Assembly (NCBI RefSeq): GCF_004022565.1 | Contig: NZ_CP022987.1 | Span: forward strand, 2,232,001 to 2,296,000 | DNA length: 64,000 nucleotides | DNA from: Pollutimonas thiosulfatoxidans | GTDB lineage: Bacteria > Pseudomonadota > Gammaproteobacteria > Burkholderiales > Burkholderiaceae_B | Reading direction: 5' to 3' | Part shown: piece after piece, positions 18,601 to 25,918 of the stretch | Layout of the letters: each line of letters opens with the position of its first letter | Numbering within the stretch: the stretch's first letter is position 1 | The notes under the pieces: generated by a model | Database searches by the model: none | What the model was told of the DNA's origin: nothing | The model's input: only the letters and a program-made list of their open reading frames with translations | Translations under genes and position numbers: made by a program

Positions 18601-19196
18601 ACCAGGTACTGCACGCCGAGCGCAAGCTGCGGCCGGAAGGTCGGCCGCAATTGACCATCCAGGTGGCAAAGTCCCTGTATAAGCTGATGGCTTATAAGGA
18701 CGAATACGAGGTCGCCCGCTTATTTGCCAGCGGCGAGTTCCGCAAGTCCTTGGCTGAACAGTTCGAGGGCGACTACAGCCTGCAGTTCCATTTGGCGCCG
18801 CCGCTGTTTGCGCGCCGTGATCCACATACGGGTATTCCTCGAAAGATGACCTTCGGCCCAACAACCGAAAAGCTGTTCCGGCTGCTGGCCCGGTGCAAGG
18901 GCTTACGCGGCTCGTGGCTGGATGTGTTCTCGTACACCGCCGAGCGAAAAATGGAGCGTCAGTTGATCATCGATTTCAGGCAAGCGGTGCAAGATATGTT
19001 GGGTACACTGAACGCCGACAGCTACGCCTCGGCTCTGCAATTGGCGCAGGCCCCGCAAGAGATACGGGGCTTCGGCCACATAAAATTGGCCAACATACAG
19101 GCTTATCGCAAAACCGTTGCGGACCTCACAGCGGCAGCGTCCAGGCCGGAAATGAAAGTTAACAATATTTCCCACATGCGCGCTGCAGTGCAATAA
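15699..19196 (+). CDS. Indolepyruvate ferredoxin oxidoreductase, fused alpha/beta subunits
   Basis: Thiamine-diphosphate enzyme that oxidatively decarboxylates aryl-pyruvates (from Trp, Phe, Tyr transamination) to aryl-acetyl-CoA. The single 1165-residue chain fuses IorA- and IorB-type parts: N-terminal pyrimidine-binding domain (GYRGSPLGGVDQ near 51), TPP-binding domain with GGEGTDWIGLS, a cysteine-rich segment at about 627-672 (CEGCGDCSKQSNC and later Cys pairs) likely holding an Fe-S cluster, and a C-terminal gamma domain starting NILVAGIGGTGVVTVGAI. GGAG lies 8 bases before the ATG. A separate ferredoxin-type acceptor is not adjacent. It is followed by a strong terminator and controlled, by position, by the divergent AsnC/Lrp gene. 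Confidence 0.93.
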   Translation: MPSPIAVDSQYQLSHNLTATSGRVFLTGTQALVRMLLAQRRADRERGLNTAGFVTGYRGSPLGGVDQAMWRAQASLDENQVSFLPAINEDLGATIVMGTQQAGVRDDKTVDGVFAMWYGKGPGVDRASDALHHGNAAGASRHGGVLLIVGDDHTAASSSIPHASETSLSALSIPIVHPASIEEYELFGLWGWALSRYSGAWVAFKAITETVESGRSFSLQAVPDFSVPDENRHGTLEYSAREFLTPAMETRMAQRLEAVKEFARLHPLDRMVDAAPNARLGIITTGKAYLDTQDALKQLAAELPGTGLPALRHYKIGLSWPLDLQGLREFAQGLDHILVIEEKAPIIETQVKDALFNLDIRPRVAGKRDLENAALVPQEGQLSPALVAIALRRWLRQGGLAWPDVCDAGLQQATPSSSTSLTRKPYFCSGCPHNTSTKVPDGSQALAGVGCHYMATWMNRETSGLTQMGGEGTDWIGLSRYTRMPHVFQNMGEGTYFHSGYLAIRQAVAAGANITYKILFNDAVAMTGGQPVDGSISVPQICQQMLGEGVRRVVVTSDDVDKYRDISLPAGVAVHDRHELDALQRELRDPPGVTVLIHDQVCAAEKRRRRKKSAYPDPARRLFINTAVCEGCGDCSKQSNCLSLVPVETPFGRKRAIDQSSCNKDYSCVDGFCPSFVSVVGGNLRKEASASGERERERLQELLTTLAEPRFLPYADRCNILVAGIGGTGVVTVGAILSMAAHLEGRAASVLDITGLAQKGGSVISHIRLSSNADATGTVRIDAGQADVLIACDIVAASRADALQAVRSGKTQAIVNSYLAPTTEFTQDPQADLNPEPLIAAVRSAAGADHTWTLNAHEQASRYFGDSIMANMMVLGFAWQHGGIPLSLPAIMRALELNGVAVERNQRAFQMGRLLAAQPDALRVATAKEKAVLIHMPESLETVLERCSTALRAYQNDAYAAQFTGFIDQVLHAERKLRPEGRPQLTIQVAKSLYKLMAYKDEYEVARLFASGEFRKSLAEQFEGDYSLQFHLAPPLFARRDPHTGIPRKMTFGPTTEKLFRLLARCKGLRGSWLDVFSYTAERKMERQLIIDFRQAVQDMLGTLNADSYASALQLAQAPQEIRGFGHIKLANIQAYRKTVADLTAAASRPEMKVNNISHMRAAVQ

Positions 19197-19218
19197 AAAG
19201 GCGTAAGCCAAGCCAGCC

Positions 19219-19247
19219 GGGGCCTTGCGCTGCAAGGCCCCTTTTTA
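19219..19247 (+). terminator. Intrinsic terminator after the oxidoreductase gene
   Basis: GGGGCCTTGC (19219-19228), three-base loop, GCAAGGCCCC (19232-19241), then five T and an A/T tail. It sits 23 bp past the stop codon. Confidence 0.93.
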
Positions 19248-19295
19248 TTGTCTGCCCTTCCATACAAATCGCCGAAAATCAAGCCCATTTCGGGC

Positions 19296-19324
19296 TTGCC
19301 TAGGACGGTCCCGCTCACTACAAT
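19296..19324 (+). promoter_or_regulatory. Sigma-70-type promoter for nrdAB
   Basis: TTGCCT at 19296-19301 and TACAAT at 19319-19324 with a 17-base spacer. Transcription would begin near 19331, giving a leader of about 150 bases before the nrdA start codon. Confidence 0.7.
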
Positions 19325-19328
19325 TAGT

Positions 19329-19367
19329 GCTCAACAAATAACAGACCACAAGATGTTGTGGTTGAGC
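19329..19367 (+). promoter_or_regulatory. Two-tier inverted repeat at the predicted nrdAB transcription start
   Basis: GCTCAAC (19329-19335) pairs with GTTGAGC (19361-19367). Inside it ACCACAA (19345-19351) pairs with TTGTGGT (19356-19362); the two stems share two bases, so they could be alternative or stacked. Its place at the start site suits either a repressor operator (NrdR controls nrd genes in many bacteria) or a 5' RNA hairpin. The sequence is not a clear match to the NrdR box as I remember it. Confidence 0.45.
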
Positions 19368-19483
19368 CACGCCAGAAGGCGTCTTTCAACCTACTGCAGC
19401 AAACGCTGTTTGCAGTCCACCTACTACCCCTAATTCTTTTTACGCGCGTGTAAACGTGCGTCTTTATTGCCTCAGGAGCATTC

Positions 19484-22408
19484 ATGCAAAGTACACAGAT
19501 CGCTGAGTCCATGCCCCAAACTATCCTTCCCGAAACCACCGCAGCTTCCGCTACAAGCAGCGCAGGCAGCCAATGGAGCAACTTCCATATTATTCGCCGC
19601 AATGGCGCCGTGGTCGGTTTCGAGCCAGGCAAGATCAACATTGCCATGACCAAAGCCTTTTTGGCTGTCAACGGCGGCCAGGGTGCCGGGTCGGCACGGA
19701 TACGCGAACTCGTCGAAAGCCTGACCACCCAAGTGGTCAACGCGCTGGTGCGCAACCGTCCCAGCGGCGGCACCTTCCATATAGAAGAAGTTCAGGACCA
19801 GGTCGAACTTGCCCTGATGCGCTCGGGCGAGCATGATGTGGCGCGCGCTTATGTGCTGTACCGCGAAAAGCGCTCACAGGAGCGCGCGCGCACTGCTCCC
19901 GCCCAGCCGGCAACTGAAGCCGTCGCGCTTAACGTAACGGACAACGGCATCAAGCGCCCGCTCGATATGGCCCGACTGCGTCACATCGTCGCCGAAGCCG
20001 GCCAGAACCTGCCGCACGAAATCGACGTTGATGCCATCCTGCGCGAAACCATCAAGAACGTATACGACGGCATCCCCGTAGACGAAGTCTTCAAGTCGGC
20101 CATTCTTTCCGCGCGTGCCATGGTCGAGAACGACCCGTCGTACAGCCAGGTGACTGCCCGACTGCTGCTGCACACCATCCGCAAGGAAGTGCTGGGCGAA
20201 GAAGCCACGCAGGCCGACATGAACACACGCTACGCCGAATACTTCCCGCTATTTATCAAGACCGGCATCGAAGGCCAGTTGCTGGACGAAAAACTCGGCC
20301 AGTACGATCTGCCCAAGTTGGCCGCAGCCCTGAAAGCCGAACGCGACCTGCAGTTCAATTACCTGGGCCTGCAAACACTTTACGACCGCTACTTCCTGCA
20401 CTTGGGCGGTCGCCGCATCGAATTGCCGCAGGTGTTCTTCATGCGTGTGGCCATGGGCCTGGCCCTGAACGAAATCGATCGCGAAGCGCGCGCCATCGAG
20501 TTCTATGAAGTCCTGTCTTCTTTCGACTTCATGAGTTCCACGCCCACGCTGTTCAATTCCGGTACCTTGCATTCGCAGTTGTCGTCTTGCTACCTGACCA
20601 CGGTCTCTGACGACCTGGCCGGCATCTACGACGCCATCAAGGAAAACGCCCTGCTTGCCAAGTATGCCGGCGGCCTGGGCAACGACTGGACACCGGTGCG
20701 CGCGCTGCGTAGCCATATCAAGGGCACCAACGGCGAAAGCCAGGGTGTGGTTCCCTTCCTGAAGGTGGTCAACGACACCGCCGTCGCGGTCAATCAGGGC
20801 GGCAAGCGCAAGGGCGCGGTCTGCGCTTACCTGGAAAGCTGGCACCTGGACATCGAAGAGTTCCTCGAGCTGCGCAAGAACACCGGCGACGAACGCCGTC
20901 GCACACACGACATGAACACCGCTAACTGGGTACCTGATCTGTTCATGAAGCGGGTCATGGAAAACGGCGAATGGACGCTGTTCTCGCCATCCGACGTGCC
21001 CGACCTGCATGACAAGTACGGTCGCGAATTCGAAGAAGCCTACCTCGGCTACGAAGAGAAAGTCGCACGCGGCGAAATGCCCTTGTTCAAGAAGATCCCG
21101 GCCAACGCCCTCTGGCGCAAGATGCTTTCCATGCTGTTCGAAACCGGCCACCCCTGGATCACCTTCAAGGACCCGTGCAACATCCGCTCGCCTCAACAGC
21201 ACGTCGGTGTCGTGCACAGCTCTAACCTGTGCACCGAGATCACGCTGAACACCAGCGACACCGAGATCGCCGTGTGCAACCTGGGCTCGATCAACCTTGC
21301 CGCCCACCTGAAGCAAGACGCCAGCGGCCAGTACGTGCTGGACCACGAGAAGCTCGAGCGCACGATCGGCATCGCCATGCGCATGCTTGATAACGTCATC
21401 GACATCAACTACTACGCCGTGCCCAAAGCACGCAACTCCAACGTGCGTCATCGCCCGGTCGGTATGGGCGTCATGGGCTTCCAGGATTGCCTGCACATGA
21501 TGCGCGTGCCGTTTGCATCGGATGCCGCCGTCGAGTTCTCGGACCGCTCCATGGAAGCCGCCTGCTATTACGCTTACTGGGCTTCCAGCAAACTGGCCGC
21601 CGAGCGCGGCGCCTATGCCAGCTTCAAGGGATCCTTGTGGGATCGCGGCATCCTGCCTCAGGACACACTGGCCATGCTGCGTGACGAACGCGGCGGCTAC
21701 GTCGAAGTTGACGACAGCAGCACGCTGGACTGGGAGTCGCTGCGCGGTCATATCAAGCAGTACGGCATGCGCAACTCCAACTGCGTTGCCATTGCGCCAA
21801 CGGCCACCATATCGAACATTATTGGTGTGTCGCCCTGCATCGAACCCAACTACCGCAACCTGTACGTCAAGTCCAACCTGTCGGGCGAATTTACCGTGGT
21901 CAACGACTACCTGGTACGTGACCTGAAGTCGCGCAAGCTGTGGGACGAAGTCATGGTTGCCGACCTGAAGTATTTCGATGGCAGCCTGGCTCGCATCGAT
22001 CGCATCCCCGACGAACTGCGCGAGCTCTACGCCACCGCTTTCGAAGTCGACCCAACGTGGGTGGTTGAATGCGCAGCGCGCCGCTCCAAATGGATAGACC
22101 AGGCCCAGTCGCTGAACATATTCATGGCGGGTGTCTCGGGCAAGAAGCTGGACGACATCTACAAGCTGGCCTGGGTGCGCGGCCTGAAGACCACGTATTA
22201 CCTTCGGTCCATCGGCGCAACCAATGCCGAGAAATCCACGGGCCGCGGAGGCGAGCTCAATGCTGTCTCCATGGGCGAATCCAGTCCCGCTGCACAGACA
22301 GCGGCCGCGCCATCGGTACCCGCATTGCCCGAAGCCGAATTCGTCGGAGACGCTTGCATGATGCGCCCCGGTGACGAAGGCTTTGAAGAATGCGAAGCCT
22401 GCCAATAA
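19484..22408 (+). CDS. nrdA: Ribonucleoside-diphosphate reductase, class Ia alpha subunit
   Basis: Catalytic subunit that reduces ribonucleotides to deoxyribonucleotides. The 974-residue chain has an N-terminal ATP-cone (about 27-122, starting FHIIRRNGAVVGF), a second more diverged ATP-cone-like segment (about 146-236, starting RPLDMARLRHIV), then the barrel. The active-site Cys is in LHSQLSSCYLTT (about 366-376), the catalytic NxCxE is in SSNLCTEITL (about 578-587), PTATISNIIG follows, and the C-terminal redox pair is Cys970 and Cys973 in EECEACQ. E. coli NrdA is about 760 residues, so the extra cone accounts for much of the length. nrdB follows 19 bp downstream. Confidence 0.96.
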   Translation: MQSTQIAESMPQTILPETTAASATSSAGSQWSNFHIIRRNGAVVGFEPGKINIAMTKAFLAVNGGQGAGSARIRELVESLTTQVVNALVRNRPSGGTFHIEEVQDQVELALMRSGEHDVARAYVLYREKRSQERARTAPAQPATEAVALNVTDNGIKRPLDMARLRHIVAEAGQNLPHEIDVDAILRETIKNVYDGIPVDEVFKSAILSARAMVENDPSYSQVTARLLLHTIRKEVLGEEATQADMNTRYAEYFPLFIKTGIEGQLLDEKLGQYDLPKLAAALKAERDLQFNYLGLQTLYDRYFLHLGGRRIELPQVFFMRVAMGLALNEIDREARAIEFYEVLSSFDFMSSTPTLFNSGTLHSQLSSCYLTTVSDDLAGIYDAIKENALLAKYAGGLGNDWTPVRALRSHIKGTNGESQGVVPFLKVVNDTAVAVNQGGKRKGAVCAYLESWHLDIEEFLELRKNTGDERRRTHDMNTANWVPDLFMKRVMENGEWTLFSPSDVPDLHDKYGREFEEAYLGYEEKVARGEMPLFKKIPANALWRKMLSMLFETGHPWITFKDPCNIRSPQQHVGVVHSSNLCTEITLNTSDTEIAVCNLGSINLAAHLKQDASGQYVLDHEKLERTIGIAMRMLDNVIDINYYAVPKARNSNVRHRPVGMGVMGFQDCLHMMRVPFASDAAVEFSDRSMEAACYYAYWASSKLAAERGAYASFKGSLWDRGILPQDTLAMLRDERGGYVEVDDSSTLDWESLRGHIKQYGMRNSNCVAIAPTATISNIIGVSPCIEPNYRNLYVKSNLSGEFTVVNDYLVRDLKSRKLWDEVMVADLKYFDGSLARIDRIPDELRELYATAFEVDPTWVVECAARRSKWIDQAQSLNIFMAGVSGKKLDDIYKLAWVRGLKTTYYLRSIGATNAEKSTGRGGELNAVSMGESSPAAQTAAAPSVPALPEAEFVGDACMMRPGDEGFEECEACQ

Positions 22409-22427
22409 TTTAATACGGGAACTTATT

Positions 22428-23591
22428 ATGTTGAATTGGGAAGACACCCCTGCCACACAAACTGCAACGCCCACCCCAGACCAGGGGCAGGCAGCCACGC
22501 GCGCGCAGCACAACATGACCGACAGCGCCATGCCGCCCATCCAGCAAGCCGGGGGCACCACTGCAGACACCGCCGGCCGTGTGCGCGCTGCGGACAAGCG
22601 CATCATCAATGGCAAGACCGACGTCAACCAGTTGGTGCCATTCAAGTACAAATGGGCCTGGGAAAAATACCTCGCCACTTGCGCGAACCACTGGATGCCG
22701 CAAGAGATCAACATGTCGCGCGACATCTCACTTTGGAAGAACCCCACCGGGCTCACTGAAGACGAGCGTCGCATCGTCAAGCGCAATCTGGGTTTCTTCG
22801 TTACCGCGGACTCCCTGGCGGCGAACAACATTGTGCTGGGCACCTACCGCCACATCACGGCACCAGAGTGCCGCCAGTTTCTATTGCGCCAGGCATTCGA
22901 AGAGGCCATCCATACCCACGCCTATCAGTACATAGTGGAAAGCCTGGACCTGGACGAATCCGAGATTTTCAACGCGTACAACGAAGTGCCATCCATACGC
23001 GCCAAAGATGAATTCCTCATCCCGTTCATCAACGCGATTGCCGACCCGCACTTCCAAACCGGCACCCCTGCAGCCGACCAGACACTGCTTAAATCCTTGA
23101 TTGTTTTTGCATGCCTGATGGAAGGCTTGTTCTTTTATGTTGGTTTTACGCAAATACTTGCGTTGGGTCGTCAGAACAAAATGACGGGTGCAGCCGAGCA
23201 GTACATGTACATACTGCGCGACGAATCCATGCACTGCAATTTCGGCATCGACCTGATCAATACCATCAAGCTCGAGAACCCACATTTGTGGACGGCCGAG
23301 TTTCGCGAAGAGATGCGCGAACTCTTCAAACGCGCTGTAGACCTTGAATATGCTTACGCTGAAGACACCATGCCTCGCGGCGTGTTGGGTTTGAACGCAT
23401 CGATGTTCAAATCATATTTGCGTTTTATTGCCAATCGTCGATGCCAGCAAATTGGTCTTGAACCGCTCTTTGCGCAAGAAGAAAATCCCTTCCCATGGAT
23501 GGCCGAGATGATCGATCTGAAAAAGGAACGCAACTTTTTTGAGACACGAGTCATCGAATATCAAACAGGTGGTGCCTTAAGCTGGGAATAA
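22428..23591 (+). CDS. nrdB: Ribonucleoside-diphosphate reductase, class Ia beta subunit
   Basis: Supplies the tyrosyl radical through a di-iron site. The 387-residue product has a roughly 50-residue variable N-terminal extension. Iron ligands and radical site fit the family: Asp128 in TADSLAANN, Glu159 and His162 in EEAIHTHAY, and Tyr166 four residues after His162 as the expected radical tyrosine; the second EExxH-type set is in RDESMHCNFGIDL. The frame is open from 22371, overlapping nrdA, but ATG 22428 is chosen because GGGA lies about 9 bases upstream and the nrdA stop is at 22408. Confidence 0.97.
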   Translation: MLNWEDTPATQTATPTPDQGQAATRAQHNMTDSAMPPIQQAGGTTADTAGRVRAADKRIINGKTDVNQLVPFKYKWAWEKYLATCANHWMPQEINMSRDISLWKNPTGLTEDERRIVKRNLGFFVTADSLAANNIVLGTYRHITAPECRQFLLRQAFEEAIHTHAYQYIVESLDLDESEIFNAYNEVPSIRAKDEFLIPFINAIADPHFQTGTPAADQTLLKSLIVFACLMEGLFFYVGFTQILALGRQNKMTGAAEQYMYILRDESMHCNFGIDLINTIKLENPHLWTAEFREEMRELFKRAVDLEYAYAEDTMPRGVLGLNASMFKSYLRFIANRRCQQIGLEPLFAQEENPFPWMAEMIDLKKERNFFETRVIEYQTGGALSWE

Positions 23592-23594
23592 TGC

Positions 23595-23623
23595 TTGGAA
23601 GAGAGTATGAGCTTACGTTAGAC
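23595..23623 (+). promoter_or_regulatory. Candidate promoter for the histone H1-like gene
   Basis: TTGGAA (23595-23600), 17 bases, TTAGAC (23618-23623). It would start transcription near 23630, the first bases of the long hairpin described next. The -10 match is only fair. Confidence 0.4.
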
Positions 23624-23628
23624 TCTAG

Positions 23629-23657
23629 GCGTGCGAAGCACATAGTGCTTCGCACGC
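23629..23657 (+). promoter_or_regulatory. Perfect 13-bp hairpin between nrdB and the histone-like gene
   Basis: Arms at 23629-23641 and 23645-23657 pair perfectly around the loop ATA. No T-run follows, so it is a poor intrinsic terminator. It may instead be a 5'-end stem of the histone-like mRNA or a processing signal at the nrdB 3' end. Further downstream CCATTTGA (23663-23670) pairs with TCAAATGG (23701-23708) around a small GGGT/ACCC stem, so the whole 120-base leader looks structured. Confidence 0.7.
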
Positions 23658-23747
23658 TTGCGCCATTTGAGATGGGTCGCACCCTTTCGTGGGGGCCATA
23701 TCAAATGGGTGGACGTTCTCTACGATTCGATCTCAAGGAGCATTACT

Positions 23748-24551
23748 ATGGCAACAGCCAAAAAGGCCGCCAAGAAAGCGGCTACCAAAAAAGCTGCACC
23801 CGCCAAGAAGGCTACACCCGCTAAGAAAGTTGCTGTAAAGAAAACAACCGCAGTCAAAAAAGCTGCACCTGCCAAGAAGTCCACCGCTGCAAGCAAAAAA
23901 GCAGTCGCCAAAAAAACGGCGCCCGCGAAAAAGGCAGCAGTAAAGAAGGCAGCACCCGCCAAGAAAGCAGTTGCCAAAAAAGCACCGGCCAAGAAAACGG
24001 TAGCTAAAAAAGCAGTCGCTAAAAAGGCGGTAGCAAAGAAAGCTGTTGCCAAGAAAACCGTAGCCAAGAAAGCGCCAGCCAAAAAGGCAGTTGCTAAAAA
24101 AGCAGTCGCTAAAAAAGCCGTCGCCAAGAAGGCTCCCGCAAAGAAAGCCGTTGCTAAAAAAACGGTAGCCAAGAAAGCACCGGCTAAAAAGGCAGTCGCC
24201 AAAAAAGCGGTAGCAAAGAAAGCCGTGGCCAAGAAAGCGCCAGCCAAGAAAGCAGCAGCCAAAAAGGCGGTAGCCAAGAAAGCACCCGCAAAGAAAGCAG
24301 CAGCCAAGAAGGCTCCGGCCAAAGCCGCGCCCGCCAAAACGGCAGCGCCGGCAGCCGACAAAACCGTAGCCAAGAAGGCGGCTCCCAAGAAGGCAGCGCC
24401 CAAGAAGGCAGCGCCCAAGAAGGCAGCGCCCAAGAAAGCCAACGTTAAGTCGGCGGCTCAGGCTACCAAGGCTGCAACGGCGGCACCTGCCAACAAGAAA
24501 ACCATCAACCCTGCCGCTTCGTGGCCCTTCCCCACCGGCGGCCGTCCTTAA
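23748..24551 (+). CDS. Histone H1-like lysine/alanine-rich DNA-binding protein
   Basis: Nucleoid protein resembling the C-terminal domain of eukaryotic H1, as in Bordetella BpH1. The 267 residues are almost entirely Ala, Lys, Pro and Val arranged as degenerate tandem units such as KKAVAKKAPA, then KKAAPKKAAP units, and end in a distinct non-repetitive tail (NPAASWPFPTGGRP) that looks conserved rather than repetitive. AAGGAG lies 7 bases before ATG 23748, which rules out the upstream extension to 23658. The A-rich lysine codons (AAG/AAA) lower local GC against neighbours. A strong terminator follows. It likely binds DNA non-specifically and affects compaction or global expression; any specific target is unknown. 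Confidence 0.92.
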   Translation: MATAKKAAKKAATKKAAPAKKATPAKKVAVKKTTAVKKAAPAKKSTAASKKAVAKKTAPAKKAAVKKAAPAKKAVAKKAPAKKTVAKKAVAKKAVAKKAVAKKTVAKKAPAKKAVAKKAVAKKAVAKKAPAKKAVAKKTVAKKAPAKKAVAKKAVAKKAVAKKAPAKKAAAKKAVAKKAPAKKAAAKKAPAKAAPAKTAAPAADKTVAKKAAPKKAAPKKAAPKKAAPKKANVKSAAQATKAATAAPANKKTINPAASWPFPTGGRP

Positions 24552-24614
24552 CCCTTCAGTGCTTGCCCGTCGATAGCGGCAAGCACTGTCTGTAAAGCAT
24601 GATGGCTATACTTG

Positions 24615-24641
24615 CTGCCCGATCGTCTCGGGCAGTTTTTT
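24615..24641 (+). terminator. Intrinsic terminator after the histone-like gene
   Basis: CTGCCCGA (24615-24622), five-base loop, TCGGGCAG (24628-24635), then six T. A weaker 10-bp inverted repeat without a T-run precedes it at 24558-24587. Confidence 0.92.
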
Positions 24642-24734
24642 ATTGGGCGGCTGTTTGCTTCCATGAAGCAACTTTCGCCGCCCCTACAGGCATGCGACAA
24701 TGTCGCTTCTGAAATCACCCCGATCCCGCCAGCC

Positions 24735-25298
24735 ATGTTCAGCGATGCCCTGCACTTCGTCATCAACATCGTGTTCTCCCTGTTCGGGATCGCACTGATT
24801 ATCCGCGCCTGGATCTACGCGATACGGTTGCACCCATTCAACCCCTACTCGCAAGCAGTACTGCGTATCACCGACTGGCTGGTCCAACCTTTGCGCCGGC
24901 TTGTCGGCCCGGGCAACCGCGTCGATTGGCCCACCTTGCTGGCGTGCTGGCTGACGGCGCTGGTATTGCTGCTCTTGACCTGGACAATATTTAGCGGCCA
25001 ACTGCCGCCGCTACAAGCGATATTGCCGGCACTATTGGCGGCCGTCCTGACGATGCTGAAATGGACCTTCAATGTGATCCTGTGGATGACACTGATCCAG
25101 GCAGTGCTGTCGTGGGTCAACCCGCTGGCGCCGGTCATGCCCGTGCTGCATACCCTGACTGCGCCCTTGCTCGATCCCATCCGCCGCATACTGCCCAATC
25201 TGGGCGGCCTGGACTTGTCGCCGCTGGTGCTGCTGGTTATTGCGCAGCTGGCCATGATGTTCCTGCAACACTTCTCGTACTCGATGTTCGGCATGTAG
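24735..25298 (+). CDS. YggT family integral membrane protein
   Basis: The 187-residue product holds two tandem YggT units, each a pair of hydrophobic helices followed by an amphipathic loop (RITDWLVQPLRRLVGPGN in the first, LTAPLLDPIRRILPNLGG in the second). The frame is open back to 24612, but that would run through the preceding terminator; ATG 24735 begins the first helix MFSDALHFVINIVFSLFG. YggT proteins have been linked to osmotic tolerance and to cell division or membrane organisation in various bacteria; the exact role is unsettled. Confidence 0.92.
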   Translation: MFSDALHFVINIVFSLFGIALIIRAWIYAIRLHPFNPYSQAVLRITDWLVQPLRRLVGPGNRVDWPTLLACWLTALVLLLLTWTIFSGQLPPLQAILPALLAAVLTMLKWTFNVILWMTLIQAVLSWVNPLAPVMPVLHTLTAPLLDPIRRILPNLGGLDLSPLVLLVIAQLAMMFLQHFSYSMFGM

Positions 25299-25309
25299 AA
25301 CGCGCCCAA

Positions 25310-25341
25310 AAAAAATACGCTGCCGAGGCAGCGTATTTTTT
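25310..25341. terminator. Bidirectional terminator between yggT and the glycine-zipper lipoprotein gene
   Basis: AAAAAATACGCTGCC (25310-25324), two-base loop, GGCAGCGTATTTTTT (25327-25341). It is T-rich on both strands and lies between convergent genes, so it should end both transcripts. Confidence 0.93.
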
Positions 25342-25356
25342 GCGTTGCAATTTGGC

Positions 25357-25857
25357 TTACATGGGCACGACTCGCGTTGGTCCGTTACCGCTGATGAGGC
25401 GTACACGCTGACCTGCGCTGACTGCGACATCAGCCGCTTGCGCGATGACGCGGGTTTCGCCGTTGTCCAGACGCACGGTGATTTCCAGGCCCTGTGTTTT
25501 GCCAACCTGATTTTCGACCGCGTTACCCGCAACGGCGCCCAGTATGCCGCCGCCGATCGTGGCCAGGACATTGCCCCGCCCGCCACCGATGGAGCTACCG
25601 GCAACACCGCCCAGGGCGCCGCCAGCCAATACGCCGGCTCCGCTGGTTTTGTCTTTTTGGATAGTGACCGAGCGTACGGCTTCGACCGTGCCCAGGCGAA
25701 CGACCTGCTCGCGCTGTGCCTGCCCATAGCTGTACACCGACGATGATGCGTTGTCGTTTGCGCAACCGGCCAGTACGGCCATGGCGCTGACCACAACCGC
25801 CATCGCCAGGATTCTCGGGGAACGTCCGCCCGGACGCTGCATAGTAGATGAATTCAT
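25357..25857 (-). CDS. Glycine-zipper 2TM outer-membrane lipoprotein (SlyB/Pcp-like)
   Basis: Envelope lipoprotein of 166 residues. The signal peptide ends at lipobox VLAGC with Cys32 as the lipid site. The centre is a glycine-zipper segment (GVLAGGALGGVAGSSIGGG, then GGGILGAVAGNAVENQVG) flanked by a small beta domain ending VRLISGNGPTRVVPM. The family contributes to envelope integrity. ATG 25857 is preferred to 25899 because AAGGAG is 6-8 bases upstream. A terminator shared with yggT lies just past its stop. Confidence 0.92.
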   Translation of the reverse strand: MNSSTMQRPGGRSPRILAMAVVVSAMAVLAGCANDNASSSVYSYGQAQREQVVRLGTVEAVRSVTIQKDKTSGAGVLAGGALGGVAGSSIGGGRGNVLATIGGGILGAVAGNAVENQVGKTQGLEITVRLDNGETRVIAQAADVAVSAGQRVRLISGNGPTRVVPM

Positions 25858-25918
25858 GTGGGACTCCTTGAGGGATAAAGCTTGCCGCTGTGTTAGCAAG
25901 CCGCTTGCCGGTTCGGGT

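Noticed and set aside
20249..22843. 864-codon open frame antisense to nrdA
   Set aside because: It mirrors nrdA codon bias on the other strand, has no recognisable domain and runs across the nrdA-nrdB junction.
23591..23824. 77-codon frame starting at the nrdB stop
   Set aside because: It runs through the hairpin leader into the histone-like gene in another frame and has no ribosome binding site.
23720..24442. Hydrophobic GAAFLGAAFLA-type frame antisense to the histone-like gene
   Set aside because: It is the reverse reading of the Lys/Ala repeat; the sense frame has a ribosome binding site, a conserved tail and a terminator.
23800..24450. CRISPR-like regularly spaced repeats
   Set aside because: The units are coding, contiguous, degenerate and in frame, without unique spacers.
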